DNA of 47,970 nucleotides. It comes from Faecalimonas umbilicata. Lineage in GTDB: Bacteria; Bacillota; Clostridia; Lachnospirales; Lachnospiraceae. The stretch covers positions 1-47,970 of the forward strand of contig NZ_SLZV01000024.1 of the NCBI RefSeq assembly GCF_004346095.1, given 5' to 3'. Numbering within the stretch: the first letter of the stretch is position 1; each line of letters opens with the position of its first letter. Shown here one piece after another: positions 1 through 8,397 of the stretch. A program made the position numbers and the translations under genes. A model generated the notes under the pieces. It did no database searches and had not been told where the DNA came from. It saw only the letters and a program-made list of their open reading frames with translations.

Positions 1-92
1 CAATATCTTTTGGGGTTAAAAGTCGGAGACGTATGTCGTTCGTACGACTGGGCAGTTACAAGCCCATGACCTTTAGGTCGTGGGTAGTTGAC
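1..92 (+). mobile_element. Right end of an IS200/IS605 or IS1341-type (TnpB) element
   Basis: The sequence holds two consecutive hairpins: GTCGT (35-39) with ACGAC (44-48), and CCCATGACC (63-71) with GGTCGTGGG (76-84) around a TTTA loop, followed by AGTTGAC (86-92). This arrangement, with the AAGCCC...GGGTAGTTGAC end, is characteristic of the right end of TnpB-carrying elements, where the 3' part of the omega RNA is also encoded. The tnpB gene would lie left of the window. The exact element boundary cannot be fixed here. Confidence 0.6.
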
Positions 93-220
93 ACACATAT
101 TCCTCATCTTCGTCTAAATACAGATCATCATACTCTTAATAAATCATGAAGCGGCAGCTTCCCTTTTGATGTTTTGGGCTATATATCTATCTTTTTTCTA
201 GTGAAAAAGACTAGAGGATA

Positions 221-246
221 CAAAAAAGCCGTACTTTAATACAGCT
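221..246 (-). terminator. Intrinsic terminator behind the IS1182-type transposase remnant
   Basis: Read on the minus strand, AGCTGTA and TACGGCT form a 7-bp stem (one G-U pair) around TTAAAG, followed at once by a run of six T. It lies about 40 bases after the stop of the transposase fragment. Confidence 0.55.
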
Positions 247-284
247 CTAAAACAGTTTTATAAAAATATTTAGAGTTTTAAAAT

Positions 285-548
285 TTACGCACTCTTCAAC
301 GGAAATAAATGTCTTCCTGTTTTCTTGTTTTGGATTTTGTTATGAAGTTTGTTCACGTTTTTTGCCATTGCAAGCAATACACTTTCCGCAAGAACATTTG
401 ATGTACCATGACTTAAATATCTACGAAACTGCATATCCTGTTTCAGTTTACCAAAAGATCCTTCTGCTTGGATCCTTCTGTTTAGTCTTAGGAGAATCCC
501 TTCGTCAGAAAGAATCCGTTCCAAATCTTCTTTTCGATATTTCAGAAA
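285..548 (-). pseudogene. IS1182-family transposase, C-terminal remnant
   Basis: About 85 codons are open from a TGA at 549-551 down to the stop at 285. The protein ends with the pattern typical of IS1182-family transposases: a Q-A-E-G-S-F-G-x-L-K stretch, then R-R-Y-L-x-x-G, an N-x-N-K-L-H-x-K-I-Q-N block and a final P-L-K-S-A. The catalytic DDE core that should lie upstream is missing, and the sequence beyond 549 does not continue it in any frame I checked, so this is a dead 3' fragment. A terminator follows it. Confidence 0.75.
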
Positions 549-729
549 TCAAGTTTATAGAGGAGATCAGACATTTCAGCGAGAATTGTTTAATACTACA
601 TTTGCAGAGTGGTCATCAGATTATACATTCATTTAGAGTCTCAATTTTGGACACTTCAATCGAAAAATATAAAAACATCTAAATTCAGTACATAAAAGTG
701 TGCAGATGTACATAAAATAGTAATAGTTA

Positions 730-758
730 TTGAAATTCAACTTGATTTGCGATAGAAT
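730..758 (+). promoter_or_regulatory. Promoter of the AAA_14 ATPase gene
   Basis: TTGAAA (730-735) and TAGAAT (753-758) are separated by 17 bases, placing a start of transcription near 765, about 40 bases before the ATG at 806. Confidence 0.55.
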
Positions 759-805
759 ATCATTACTAAAAAATGTGCAAATACACAGAAATAGGGAGTG
801 TAATA

Positions 806-2059
806 ATGGAAATTAAAAGAGACACTTATCTACAGCAACTGATTGAGCGAAAAGATAATGGAATGATAAAGGTGATTACCGGCATTCGTAGATGTGGTAA
901 ATCCTTCTTGCTGTTTACTATCTTCAAGAGATATTTACTGGAGAACGGAATTGATACTGATCATATTATTGAGATTGCATTGGATGGTATCGAAAATGAG
1001 GAATTAAGAGATCCCAAGGTGTGCTTCAAGTACATCAAAGATACTATGAAAGACGATGGGAAGTATTATCTCCTTCTGGATGAAGTACAGTTCATGCCAA
1101 GATTTGAGGAAGTGCTGAATAGCCTGCTTCGCATGAGCAATATTGATGTGTATGTTACCGGAAGTAACTCTAAGTTCCTGTCCAGCGACATTGTGACCGA
1201 GTTCCGTGGCAGAGGTGATGAGATCAGAATCTATCCCCTCTCCTTTGCAGAGTTTTATTCTGTCTATGACGGTGATTACGACGATGCTTGGGATGACTAC
1301 ATGATCTATGGAGGATTGCCGCAGGTTGTAGGCTTCCAGAGCGAGCGACAGAAAGCAGATTATCTGAAGAACATCTTTGCCAATGTCTATCTGAAAGATG
1401 TAATTGAAAGAAACAAGATTCAGAGCGTAGATGAGATTGGCATTCTGGTTGATATACTTGCATCTGCAATCGGCGCACCGACCAATCCATCGAAGATTGC
1501 CAACACCTTCGCCAGTGAGCGCCAGATGACTTATGCCAATAAAACTATCTCCAACCATATTGACCATTTAGCGGATGCCTTTTTGATTTCCAAGGCAAGT
1601 CGTTACAATATTAAGGGAAGAAAGTATATTGGTGCGAATCTGAAATACTACTTTACTGATCTGGGACTGAGAAATGCCCGTCTAAATTTCAGACAGCAGG
1701 AGCCTACTCATATTATGGAGAACATTGTTTATAACGAGCTGCTGATCCGTGGCTACAATGTTGATGTGGGTGTTGTGGAGATCTTTGATAAGAATAAAGA
1801 AGGTAAGCGTGTCCGCAAGCAGCTGGAGGTTGACTTTGTGGTAAACCAAGGCAACCAGAGATATTACATCCAGGTTGCTTATGACATGACTTCGGAAGAA
1901 AAGCAGACTCAGGAGTTCAATTCTCTGCGTAATATCCCAGATTCTTTCAAGAAGATTGTCATTGTGAATGGTAGCAAGAAACCTTGGAGAAATGATGAGG
2001 GTTTTGTTATTATGGGTATGAAGTATTTCCTTTTGAATGCAGATAGTTTGGAATTTTAA
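806..2059 (+). CDS. AAA_14/DUF4143 family ATPase
   Basis: A 417-residue protein of the AAA_14 plus DUF4143 architecture. It has a Walker A motif GIRRCGKS at residues 26-33, a Walker B region YYLLLDEVQ near residues 92-100, and a C-terminal DUF4143 half with the L-E-V-D-F-V-V strand typical of its nuclease-like fold. Members are common accessory genes in anaerobes; their function is not established. I chose the ATG at 806 because GGGAG lies 7 bases upstream; an in-frame ATG at 773 has no such site. The gene is alone, with its own promoter, next to IS debris on the left, so it may have arrived horizontally. Family assignment is firm, the biological role is open. Confidence 0.88.
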   Translation: MEIKRDTYLQQLIERKDNGMIKVITGIRRCGKSFLLFTIFKRYLLENGIDTDHIIEIALDGIENEELRDPKVCFKYIKDTMKDDGKYYLLLDEVQFMPRFEEVLNSLLRMSNIDVYVTGSNSKFLSSDIVTEFRGRGDEIRIYPLSFAEFYSVYDGDYDDAWDDYMIYGGLPQVVGFQSERQKADYLKNIFANVYLKDVIERNKIQSVDEIGILVDILASAIGAPTNPSKIANTFASERQMTYANKTISNHIDHLADAFLISKASRYNIKGRKYIGANLKYYFTDLGLRNARLNFRQQEPTHIMENIVYNELLIRGYNVDVGVVEIFDKNKEGKRVRKQLEVDFVVNQGNQRYYIQVAYDMTSEEKQTQEFNSLRNIPDSFKKIVIVNGSKKPWRNDEGFVIMGMKYFLLNADSLEF

Positions 2060-2260
2060 TTTTTTTACACTTTCATTCTGGATTAAAAATGAGTCATTTT
2101 GCTCTTTTTTATTATATTTTAGAAGGCAAACGAATTGGGGAACCTGACAAAAATATGGGAAGTAATATAAGAAAAAGAAATGACTTTAGCAAGCATCAGC
2201 AGATCCTGGATTTAGATCATAGGGAAGTGAAGTTTCATTTTTATATAAAATAGTTAAATA
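2060..2260. other. Non-coding stretch after the ATPase gene
   Basis: No convincing gene. A 54-codon open frame (ATG 2089 to TAG 2253) lacks a good ribosome binding site and resembles nothing I know. It could be a decayed gene end. The right part runs into the operator and promoter of the DUF4091 gene. Confidence 0.4.
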
Positions 2261-2277
2261 TATAGAAAAAGACTATA
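2261..2277. promoter_or_regulatory. Operator-like dyad TATAG-N7-CTATA, copy 1
   Basis: TATAG (2261-2265) and CTATA (2273-2277) flank the spacer AAAAAGA. The same dyad with nearly the same spacer (AAAAAAT) occurs at 7222-7238 between the transporter and methyltransferase operons. It ends 28 bases before the proposed -35 of the DUF4091 gene, a position that fits an activator. The regulator gene is not in the window. Confidence 0.55.
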
Positions 2278-2305
2278 ATAACTACACTTATATAGAACGT
2301 ATCAA

Positions 2306-2335
2306 TTATACTTCTTAAAAAAATAATGCTATACT
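2306..2335 (+). promoter_or_regulatory. Probable promoter of the DUF4091 gene
   Basis: A good -10, TATACT (2330-2335), is preceded 18 bases upstream by a poor -35, TTATAC (2306-2311). A weak -35 with an upstream dyad is what an activated promoter would look like. Confidence 0.45.
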
Positions 2336-2374
2336 TTTAATAGGATGAGAAGAAAAAAAGGAGAAAATAAAACA

Positions 2375-4042
2375 ATGAGAGAAAAAAGAGAAGTAAAGTA
2401 TCAGATGAAAGTGTTAAGCTCCTTGGTGAAGGTATTTCCGGATGAAGAACCGGTATATCGGCCAGAATGTGTAAAATTAAGTGGACTTTGGGACGAGACC
2501 GTATCCTATCAGGTTGCATATACCGGAAATCATTTTCTGAGAGAACGCGTAGATGTAAAAGTCGTTTCACCAATCGCTGAGTATGTACGTGTTCGAACGG
2601 TAGAACAGGTTCCAGTGGGACGTGCTACAAATGGAATTGTAGATGATAATTATTTAAAAACGACATCAGGACTCTATCCGGATTTGTTGAAGGACATCAA
2701 AGATGGAAAAGTAATTATCCGCTCTCATCAGTGGAGTTGTTTGTGGATTGATGTGAAACTGACGGATGAAATTCCGGCAGGAGACTATGAGATTGAAATT
2801 CAGCTTGTGAAAGATGATGCTGTAATATGTTCTGCAAAAAGAAAAATTACAGTGATCGGCGTTCATCTTCCAAAACAGAAGATTATGCATACGGAATGGT
2901 TCCACGCAGATTGCCTTGCAGACTATTATCATGTGGATGTTTTTTCAGAAAAGCATTGGGAGATACTGGAAAATTACTTCCACGAGTATGTAGATCGAGG
3001 CTGTAATATGATGATGGTTCCATTGTTTACATATCCGTTAGATATGGAAGTGGGCAATGATCGTACAACGACTCAGCTCATCGAGGTGGAAGTGAAGAAT
3101 GGCGAATATCATTTTGGGTTTGATAAAATGAAACGCTGGGTAGACCTTTGTAAAAAGTGTGGGATCGAGTACTATGAAATGTCTCATCTATTCTCACAAT
3201 GGGGAGCAAAGTATGCACCAAAAGTTATGGCTCTCGTAGATGGAAAAGAAGAGCGGATTTTTGGATGGCATACACCGGCAGTTGGGGAATATACAAGATT
3301 TTTACAGGCATTTCTTCCGAGACTGGTTGAGAAGTTAAAAGAGTGGGGAATTGCAGAAGTGACATACTTCCATATTTCAGATGAACCAAGAGAAGAACAC
3401 TTGGAGACTTTTAAAGCTGCAAAAGAATCTCTTGGCAATATGTTAGATGGATTCCATACATTTGATGCACTTTCCAGCTATGAATTTTATAAGCACGGTT
3501 TGATCAGCAAACCAATTCCGGGAAATAACGAGATTGAAGAATTTTTAGAACATGGTCTTACAGACATGTGGACATATTATTGTACAGGACAGTTTTACGA
3601 AGTAAGTAACCGGTTTATGTCAATGCCATCTGCTAGAAACCGCATTTATGGAATTCAGCTGTATAAATATGACATTATTGGCATTTTACATTGGGGGTAT
3701 AATTTCTACAATAGTCAGCATTCTTATGAACACATTAATCCATATCAGGTGACAGATGCATCCAATGGATTCCCGGCAGGTGATCCATTCCTTGTATATC
3801 CGGGAGCAGACGGGCATCCGGAAGAATCCATTCGCATGATGGTTCATTACGAAGCATTAACAGATTTGCGGGCGCTGGAATTGTTAGAAAGCCTGACAAG
3901 TAAAGAATATGTAATGGAATTAATCGAAGAAGATTTGGATGAACCACTTACATTTAAGCGATATCCAAAATCAGATATGTATTTGATTGCATTACGAAAT
4001 AAAGTAAATAAAGAAATAGCAAGATTAAGTTCTGCTTCCTAA
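2375..4042 (+). CDS. GH123-like (DUF4091) glycoside hydrolase, probably cytoplasmic
   Basis: A 555-residue protein of the DUF4091 family, which Pfam relates to the catalytic domain of GH123 (N-acetyl-beta-galactosaminidase). An all-beta N-terminal part of about 180 residues precedes a TIM-barrel-like part. The motif H-I-S-D-E-P places an Asp-Glu pair at residues 336-337, like the catalytic D-E pair of GH123 enzymes using substrate assistance. There is no signal peptide, so the substrate must be imported. ATG 2375 is preferred over an in-frame ATG at 2345 because AGGAG lies at 2359-2363. The gene converges on the sugar importer and shares an operator-like dyad with it. Activity on a glycoside is inferred from family and context; the exact sugar is unknown. 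Confidence 0.8.
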   Translation: MREKREVKYQMKVLSSLVKVFPDEEPVYRPECVKLSGLWDETVSYQVAYTGNHFLRERVDVKVVSPIAEYVRVRTVEQVPVGRATNGIVDDNYLKTTSGLYPDLLKDIKDGKVIIRSHQWSCLWIDVKLTDEIPAGDYEIEIQLVKDDAVICSAKRKITVIGVHLPKQKIMHTEWFHADCLADYYHVDVFSEKHWEILENYFHEYVDRGCNMMMVPLFTYPLDMEVGNDRTTTQLIEVEVKNGEYHFGFDKMKRWVDLCKKCGIEYYEMSHLFSQWGAKYAPKVMALVDGKEERIFGWHTPAVGEYTRFLQAFLPRLVEKLKEWGIAEVTYFHISDEPREEHLETFKAAKESLGNMLDGFHTFDALSSYEFYKHGLISKPIPGNNEIEEFLEHGLTDMWTYYCTGQFYEVSNRFMSMPSARNRIYGIQLYKYDIIGILHWGYNFYNSQHSYEHINPYQVTDASNGFPAGDPFLVYPGADGHPEESIRMMVHYEALTDLRALELLESLTSKEYVMELIEEDLDEPLTFKRYPKSDMYLIALRNKVNKEIARLSSAS

Positions 4043-4050
4043 AAAATTAA

Positions 4051-4092
4051 AAATGTTGGAACATGAGTTGTCATGATTCCAACATTTTTTTT
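4051..4092. terminator. Bidirectional terminator between DUF4091 gene and importer operon
   Basis: AAATGTTGGAA (4051-4061) pairs with TTCCAACATTT (4077-4087), with an inner CATGA/TCATG stem. A T run follows on the plus strand and an A run precedes it, so it can serve both convergent units. Confidence 0.85.
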
Positions 4093-4900
4093 ATCCTTTG
4101 AGTCCACTCATGGACATTCCTTCTTCAAATTTGGATTGTAAGAACAAATAGAAAATAAATGGAGGAAGGAACGTACAGGTCGCACAAGCCATTGTAAGTC
4201 CGATATCCGTATCGTATTGTGTCTGCATTGCTTTTAAAGCAAGCGGAAGTGTACGATAAGCATCATCAGTAGTGATAATGAGTGGCCATGTAAAGTTATT
4301 CCAGGCGCCAATAAATGTGAAAATTGCGACTGTCAGCATAGAAGATTTTACCAAAGGCAAAATGACAGTCCGTAAAATTTTACTGGTAGTGGCTCCATCT
4401 ATTTTGGCAGATTCAATGAGTTCTTCTGGAATAGCCATAATAGCATTTCTCATAACAAATACACCAAAAGCAGTTGGCAGAGGTAAAATAAGAGCGCGGA
4501 ACGTATTGACCCAGCCAAGACCACGTACGACTAAGTAAAGTGGAACAAGTATGGCACCCGATGGAACTAACATCGATAAAATCAGCAGAAAGAAAAGTTT
4601 ATCATTTCCACGGAATTTTAATTTCGCAAATGCAAAACCAGCAGTACAGCTTGTGAATAATGTAAGAAGCACACCGGATATTGCAACAAATACACTATTG
4701 AAAAAATAGCGTATGAATGTTGAGTTTGTAAAAATATTTTTATAATGTTTTAAGGTGAGTTTTGATAAAGCAAAATCAAAATCATATGCATTCACAGTAC
4801 TTTTTAATGACATGAGAATCATGTATAAAAAAGGAAGAATGCACAGTAAGATTGTGATGATTAGAAAAATATCAACTAGTAAACGAGATGTCTTTTTCAT
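4091..4900 (-). CDS. Sugar ABC transporter permease, MalG-type (CUT1)
   Basis: A 269-residue inner component of a carbohydrate importer with six predicted membrane spans. The cytoplasmic EAA loop reads I-E-S-A-K-I-D-G-A followed by I-L-P-L, the site that contacts the ATPase. It is the last gene of a minus-strand operon: binding protein, permease, permease, with a gap of 15 bases to the gene before it. AGGAG precedes the start. No ATPase gene is present; in many Bacillota a shared MsmX/MalK-type ATPase encoded elsewhere serves such importers, which is what I infer here. Confidence 0.93.
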   Translation of the reverse strand: MKKTSRLLVDIFLIITILLCILPFLYMILMSLKSTVNAYDFDFALSKLTLKHYKNIFTNSTFIRYFFNSVFVAISGVLLTLFTSCTAGFAFAKLKFRGNDKLFFLLILSMLVPSGAILVPLYLVVRGLGWVNTFRALILPLPTAFGVFVMRNAIMAIPEELIESAKIDGATTSKILRTVILPLVKSSMLTVAIFTFIGAWNNFTWPLIITTDDAYRTLPLALKAMQTQYDTDIGLTMACATCTFLPPFIFYLFLQSKFEEGMSMSGLKG

Positions 4901-4915
4901 TTCATGTTCTCCTTC

Positions 4916-5800
4916 TTATATTTCTGAATTCTCGTGTTTAATAAAGCGTTGTTGGAATAATACGATGATTAAAACAATCAACATCAGTACATTGGAAACG
5001 GCCATAGCATATCCGGCTTTGTTTCCTTTGAAGGTGAGTTGATATGCGTACATACTTAATGTTGTAGTAGACATCGATGGACCGCCGCCGGTCATAGTAT
5101 AGACCATATCAAACACTTGCATAGCACTTATTGTTGATAAAAAAATGTTCATGATAATAGTAGGTTTCAAAAGTGGTAATGTAATTTTGGTTAAACAATC
5201 CCATTTTGTAGCGCCGTCTACTTTGGCTGCTTCGTAAAAAGTATCCGAAATAGAGGTAAGAGAAGCAAGCGTGATTACCATATAATAGCCCATACCTTTC
5301 CATACAATGATAAAGGCGACGGCAATAAAAGCAGTTTTACTGCTGCCAAGAAGAAGCGTGGGATCAATTCCAAATACACCAAAGATCGCTTTTACTGCCG
5401 GATGTCCACCATTTAAAATTGTGTTCCAAACAGTACCGATAACAGCGCTGGAAGAAAGCACAGGAACGAAAAGGGCTGCCTTTGCAATTTTTCCAAGCAC
5501 GGTATCTTTACGAGAAGAAATTAGTATTGCAAAAAGAGTAGAACTTACGATTTCAAATGGCACGATGATTGCAGCAATCTTTAAAGTATTGATAATGCAA
5601 AGATGTAATTTGGAGTCACGAAATAGTCTTTGATAATTAAATAATCCGTTAAATTGCGCCGGTGTGATGATATTATATTTTGTAAAACTAAAATATATTG
5701 CAAGAATCAATGACCCCGCTACAAAAGTAAGCAGGATCATTGCAATTGGTGCGATATAAAGATAAGGCGCAAGGACGGATAGTCCTTTCTTTTTTTTCAT
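4916..5800 (-). CDS. Sugar ABC transporter permease, MalF-type (CUT1)
   Basis: A 294-residue membrane protein with six predicted spans and a clear EAA loop (Y-E-A-A-K-V-D-G-A, then I-T-L-P-L-L). It pairs with the MalG-type permease downstream and the lipoprotein upstream to form one importer. It lies 17 bases after the stop of the binding-protein gene, so the three are one transcript. Substrate cannot be read from the permease; the neighbours point to a glycoside, possibly a methylated one. Confidence 0.93.
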   Translation of the reverse strand: MKKKKGLSVLAPYLYIAPIAMILLTFVAGSLILAIYFSFTKYNIITPAQFNGLFNYQRLFRDSKLHLCIINTLKIAAIIVPFEIVSSTLFAILISSRKDTVLGKIAKAALFVPVLSSSAVIGTVWNTILNGGHPAVKAIFGVFGIDPTLLLGSSKTAFIAVAFIIVWKGMGYYMVITLASLTSISDTFYEAAKVDGATKWDCLTKITLPLLKPTIIMNIFLSTISAMQVFDMVYTMTGGGPSMSTTTLSMYAYQLTFKGNKAGYAMAVSNVLMLIVLIIVLFQQRFIKHENSEI

Positions 5801-5817
5801 AAGTGCCTCGATTCTTT

Positions 5818-7125
5818 TTATTCGTTTTCCGCGTAGTACTCTTTTAACAAGTCATTTGCATAGGATGCAGATTCATCTAATGCTGCCTTTACATCTTGTT
5901 TTCCTTCCATGACAGCCTGAATATGAGCTGCGTAGTTTTCAAGGATTTCGCTTCCGCAAGGACCAGCCTGTAATGGACGCCATTTATCACGATCTTCTGT
6001 AACGATACGTTCCATTTTAGGATCTCCTACGTATTCTTCGCTTGCTGTAAGAGGGGCACCTGGAGCTACTTTATGATATTCTGTCATAAACTCAGGACCT
6101 GTAATGTATTTGATCAAATCAAGTGCAAGCTCAGGCTGTTTGGATGTAGACATCACAGAGAGACAGTCAGCAGCACCGAATGTACCATACTCTTTATGTT
6201 TCAAAGAAGTTACGTAGTCCCAGTTTTTAAGATTTGGGTAATCTTTTGCAAAGGTTGTTTCATTAGAAGCAGAGGAGCGAGTGACACCAAAAGCGGCTTT
6301 GCCTTCTGCAAATACTGTAGAGAATGCATCTTGACCAGAAAGTGACATTGCATTTTCTGGCATATATGGCTGTAAACTCTTGAAAAATTCTAAGGCTTCT
6401 ACACCAGCTTTTCCATTGAAAGCTACTTCTTTCAGATCATCTGTGTAGATATCTCCGCCAGCCTGCCATAATAAGCTATACATATAAGAATTTAAAACAT
6501 AAAGGTTACTCATACTTCCGCTATTAAGACCTACAGCATATCCGTACTGATCAATCTTACCATCGCCATCTGTGTCTTTTGTAGCTTTTTCACAGATACG
6601 AGCAAAGTCTTCCCATGTCTCAGGAGCCTTTTCCCCGATAGAATCTAAAATATCCTGATTATAATAAAGGACGAATGGTACACCGGTTACGATAGGAACA
6701 CCGTATAATCCACCCATCATTTCACCACGATCCAGGAAGAGATATTCTTTGTAATCTTCTTCTTCAACCATGTCGGATAAGTCTGTTACAAGTCCGGAAG
6801 AGATATAAGTAGGATACATTTCCACATACATATAACCGATATCAGGTGTTTCTCCACCTGCAACTCCTGTAGACCATCTTTCTTCATAAGAACCCCATGG
6901 AATGATTTCCATTTCTACAGTACAATTATTTTCTTTCTCCCATCCGGCAAGAAGCTTCTTAAAGTTTCCTTCTGTGTCTTCATCGAGAGGAGGCAGCCAC
7001 ATAGTAAGTGTAGTAGGCTCTCCTTCCTTTGGTTTGTCTGCTTCCTTGGTTTTGCTTCCACAGCCAGCTGCAAGTGTTGCAAGCATGGAAGTACAAAGCA
7101 ACAAGCTTAAAAGTTTCTTTTTCAT
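5818..7125 (-). CDS. Extracellular sugar-binding lipoprotein (family 1 solute-binding protein)
   Basis: A 435-residue secreted lipoprotein. The first 21 residues are a lysine-plus-hydrophobic signal ending A-A-G before Cys22, the lipid attachment site. The mature protein has the family 1 sugar-binding fold, with a D-T-D-G-D-G calcium-loop-like segment at 184-189 followed by K-I-D-Q-Y-G, common in CUT1 binding proteins. A GGAGG site precedes the start. It is the first gene of the importer operon, transcribed away from the methyltransferase operon, with the TATAG-N7-CTATA dyad in the shared upstream region. It should set importer specificity; the ligand is unknown. Confidence 0.93.
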   Translation of the reverse strand: MKKKLLSLLLCTSMLATLAAGCGSKTKEADKPKEGEPTTLTMWLPPLDEDTEGNFKKLLAGWEKENNCTVEMEIIPWGSYEERWSTGVAGGETPDIGYMYVEMYPTYISSGLVTDLSDMVEEEDYKEYLFLDRGEMMGGLYGVPIVTGVPFVLYYNQDILDSIGEKAPETWEDFARICEKATKDTDGDGKIDQYGYAVGLNSGSMSNLYVLNSYMYSLLWQAGGDIYTDDLKEVAFNGKAGVEALEFFKSLQPYMPENAMSLSGQDAFSTVFAEGKAAFGVTRSSASNETTFAKDYPNLKNWDYVTSLKHKEYGTFGAADCLSVMSTSKQPELALDLIKYITGPEFMTEYHKVAPGAPLTASEEYVGDPKMERIVTEDRDKWRPLQAGPCGSEILENYAAHIQAVMEGKQDVKAALDESASYANDLLKEYYAENE

Positions 7126-7163
7126 TAGTTTTTCCTCCTATAGAAATAAGTTTCACACTTTCT

Positions 7164-7192
7164 ATTGTAGAAGTATTTTTAGACAAAGTAAA
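7164..7192 (-). promoter_or_regulatory. Promoter of the sugar importer operon
   Basis: On the minus strand TTTACT (7192-7187) is followed after 17 bases by TACAAT (7169-7164). The dyad at 7222-7238 lies 29 bases upstream of this -35, nearly the same distance as at the DUF4091 gene. Confidence 0.5.
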
Positions 7193-7221
7193 ATTGATAA
7201 AAGCAATAAGAAGTTACTATA

Positions 7222-7238
7222 TATAGAAAAAATCTATA
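7222..7238. promoter_or_regulatory. Operator-like dyad TATAG-N7-CTATA, copy 2
   Basis: TATAG (7222-7226) and CTATA (7234-7238) flank AAAAAAT. It sits between two divergent promoters, 29 bases from the leftward -35 and 18 bases from the rightward -35, and matches the dyad at 2261-2277. A single activator could bind here to switch on both operons. Confidence 0.55.
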
Positions 7239-7256
7239 AATGAAAATAGGAAACGA

Positions 7257-7285
7257 TTGATACTGTTTGAAAATCATGATAATCT
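7257..7285 (+). promoter_or_regulatory. Promoter of the corrinoid methyltransferase operon
   Basis: TTGATA (7257-7262) and TAATCT (7280-7285) are 17 bases apart, placing the transcript start near 7292, just before the ribosome binding site of the first gene. No room is left for a cobalamin riboswitch. Confidence 0.5.
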
Positions 7286-7309
7286 TTAAGAGAAAGGCAG
7301 GGGGTAATT

Positions 7310-8353
7310 ATGAGATTGGAAAAACATAATGCGGATGAAATGACTCCATTGGAACGTATCTATGCATACGAGCATGGATTATCCTATGACAGAATACCAA
7401 GTGTACCATTTATAGGCAATGTCAGATGTAAAGTAGGGGGAATGACACCGGAAGAATATTGGGATTCTGCAGAAAATATGGTAAAAGCAGAACTGATGTC
7501 TTATCAGAGATTCGGCTTTGACAGATTAGGAATCGGACCGAATACAAGAGGGATATCAGATGCGTTAGCAGCTCAGGTTCCGGATAAGAAACAAGGAAGT
7601 CTTGTTTTGGATGATTACAGTAAATTAGAATACTTAGAGCCTGTAAATGCAAGAAATGATTTGGTAATTCAAAGATTCTTACAGGCAGCAGAGATGCTCC
7701 AAGAATCTGCAGGAGAGATTGTTCCTGTTGAGATAAGTATTGGAGGTCCCCTTACAATTGCATCATTTCTGCGAGAGATTGAGCTTCTTTTACGCGATTG
7801 TAGAAGAAATGGCGATAAAGTACAGAAATTACTTCGCATTATTGTGGATTCCCAAAAGAGCTGTATTGATGCATTTGCACAATATGGCGTAGGAATTGCG
7901 ATGGCAGATCCTGTGGCAAATCCGGCGCTGATCGGACCAAAATTATATGAGAAATTCGTTTTTCCTTATACAAAAGAATTGACAGACTATGCACTGGAGA
8001 AAACCGGAAAGAAAGTATCTCTTCATATGTGTGGGGCTACCTATAGTATTTGGAAGTATATCGAACAATATCAGTTAAATGAAATTAGCTTAGACAATAT
8101 TGTGGATTTAGACAGGGCTGCGCGAGAATTAGGAAAAAAAGTACCAATTGCCGGCAATGTAGATCCTGTACAGAGCATGCTGAATGGTACAAAAGAAGAG
8201 ATTTTTGCAGATGTTCAAAAATGCATAGAACTTGGAAATTCTGCTGAGAAGGGATTTCATCTTACGACCGGTTGTGATATTCCGGACGGAACTTCACCTG
8301 AAAAAGTAGATTGGTTTATGGAAGCAGCTAGATTATACGGGAAGAAAAGATAA
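7310..8353 (+). CDS. UroD-superfamily corrinoid methyltransferase 1 (MtaA/CmuA-like)
   Basis: A 347-residue protein of the uroporphyrinogen decarboxylase superfamily, in the branch that contains MtaA/MtbA methyltransferases and the CmuA chloromethane enzyme rather than heme-pathway HemE. It keeps the zinc pattern His239-x-Cys241 ... Cys322 (H-M-C-G and T-G-C-D) used in that branch to activate a thiol or methyl acceptor. It is the first gene of a five-gene operon; the next gene encodes the corrinoid carrier, so it probably moves a methyl group onto or off that protein. Which direction is not shown by the sequence. RBS GGGGG lies 5 bases before the ATG. HemE is unlikely: no heme genes are nearby. 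Confidence 0.85.
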   Translation: MRLEKHNADEMTPLERIYAYEHGLSYDRIPSVPFIGNVRCKVGGMTPEEYWDSAENMVKAELMSYQRFGFDRLGIGPNTRGISDALAAQVPDKKQGSLVLDDYSKLEYLEPVNARNDLVIQRFLQAAEMLQESAGEIVPVEISIGGPLTIASFLREIELLLRDCRRNGDKVQKLLRIIVDSQKSCIDAFAQYGVGIAMADPVANPALIGPKLYEKFVFPYTKELTDYALEKTGKKVSLHMCGATYSIWKYIEQYQLNEISLDNIVDLDRAARELGKKVPIAGNVDPVQSMLNGTKEEIFADVQKCIELGNSAEKGFHLTTGCDIPDGTSPEKVDWFMEAARLYGKKR

Positions 8354-8397
8354 GCTTATATTTTATGAAAAGGGAATGGAATTTGGAGGAAATGAAA

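Noticed and set aside
362-682. 106-codon plus-strand frame near the left edge
   Set aside because: It runs antisense over the IS1182-type transposase fragment and resembles no protein family; there is no convincing ribosome binding site.
2089-2253. 54-codon frame before the DUF4091 gene
   Set aside because: No ribosome binding site and no family resemblance; it ends just before the operator. Mentioned in the gap entry only.
7239-7309. Cobalamin riboswitch before the corrinoid operon
   Set aside because: The predicted transcript start leaves under 20 bases of leader and no B12-box-like sequence was seen.
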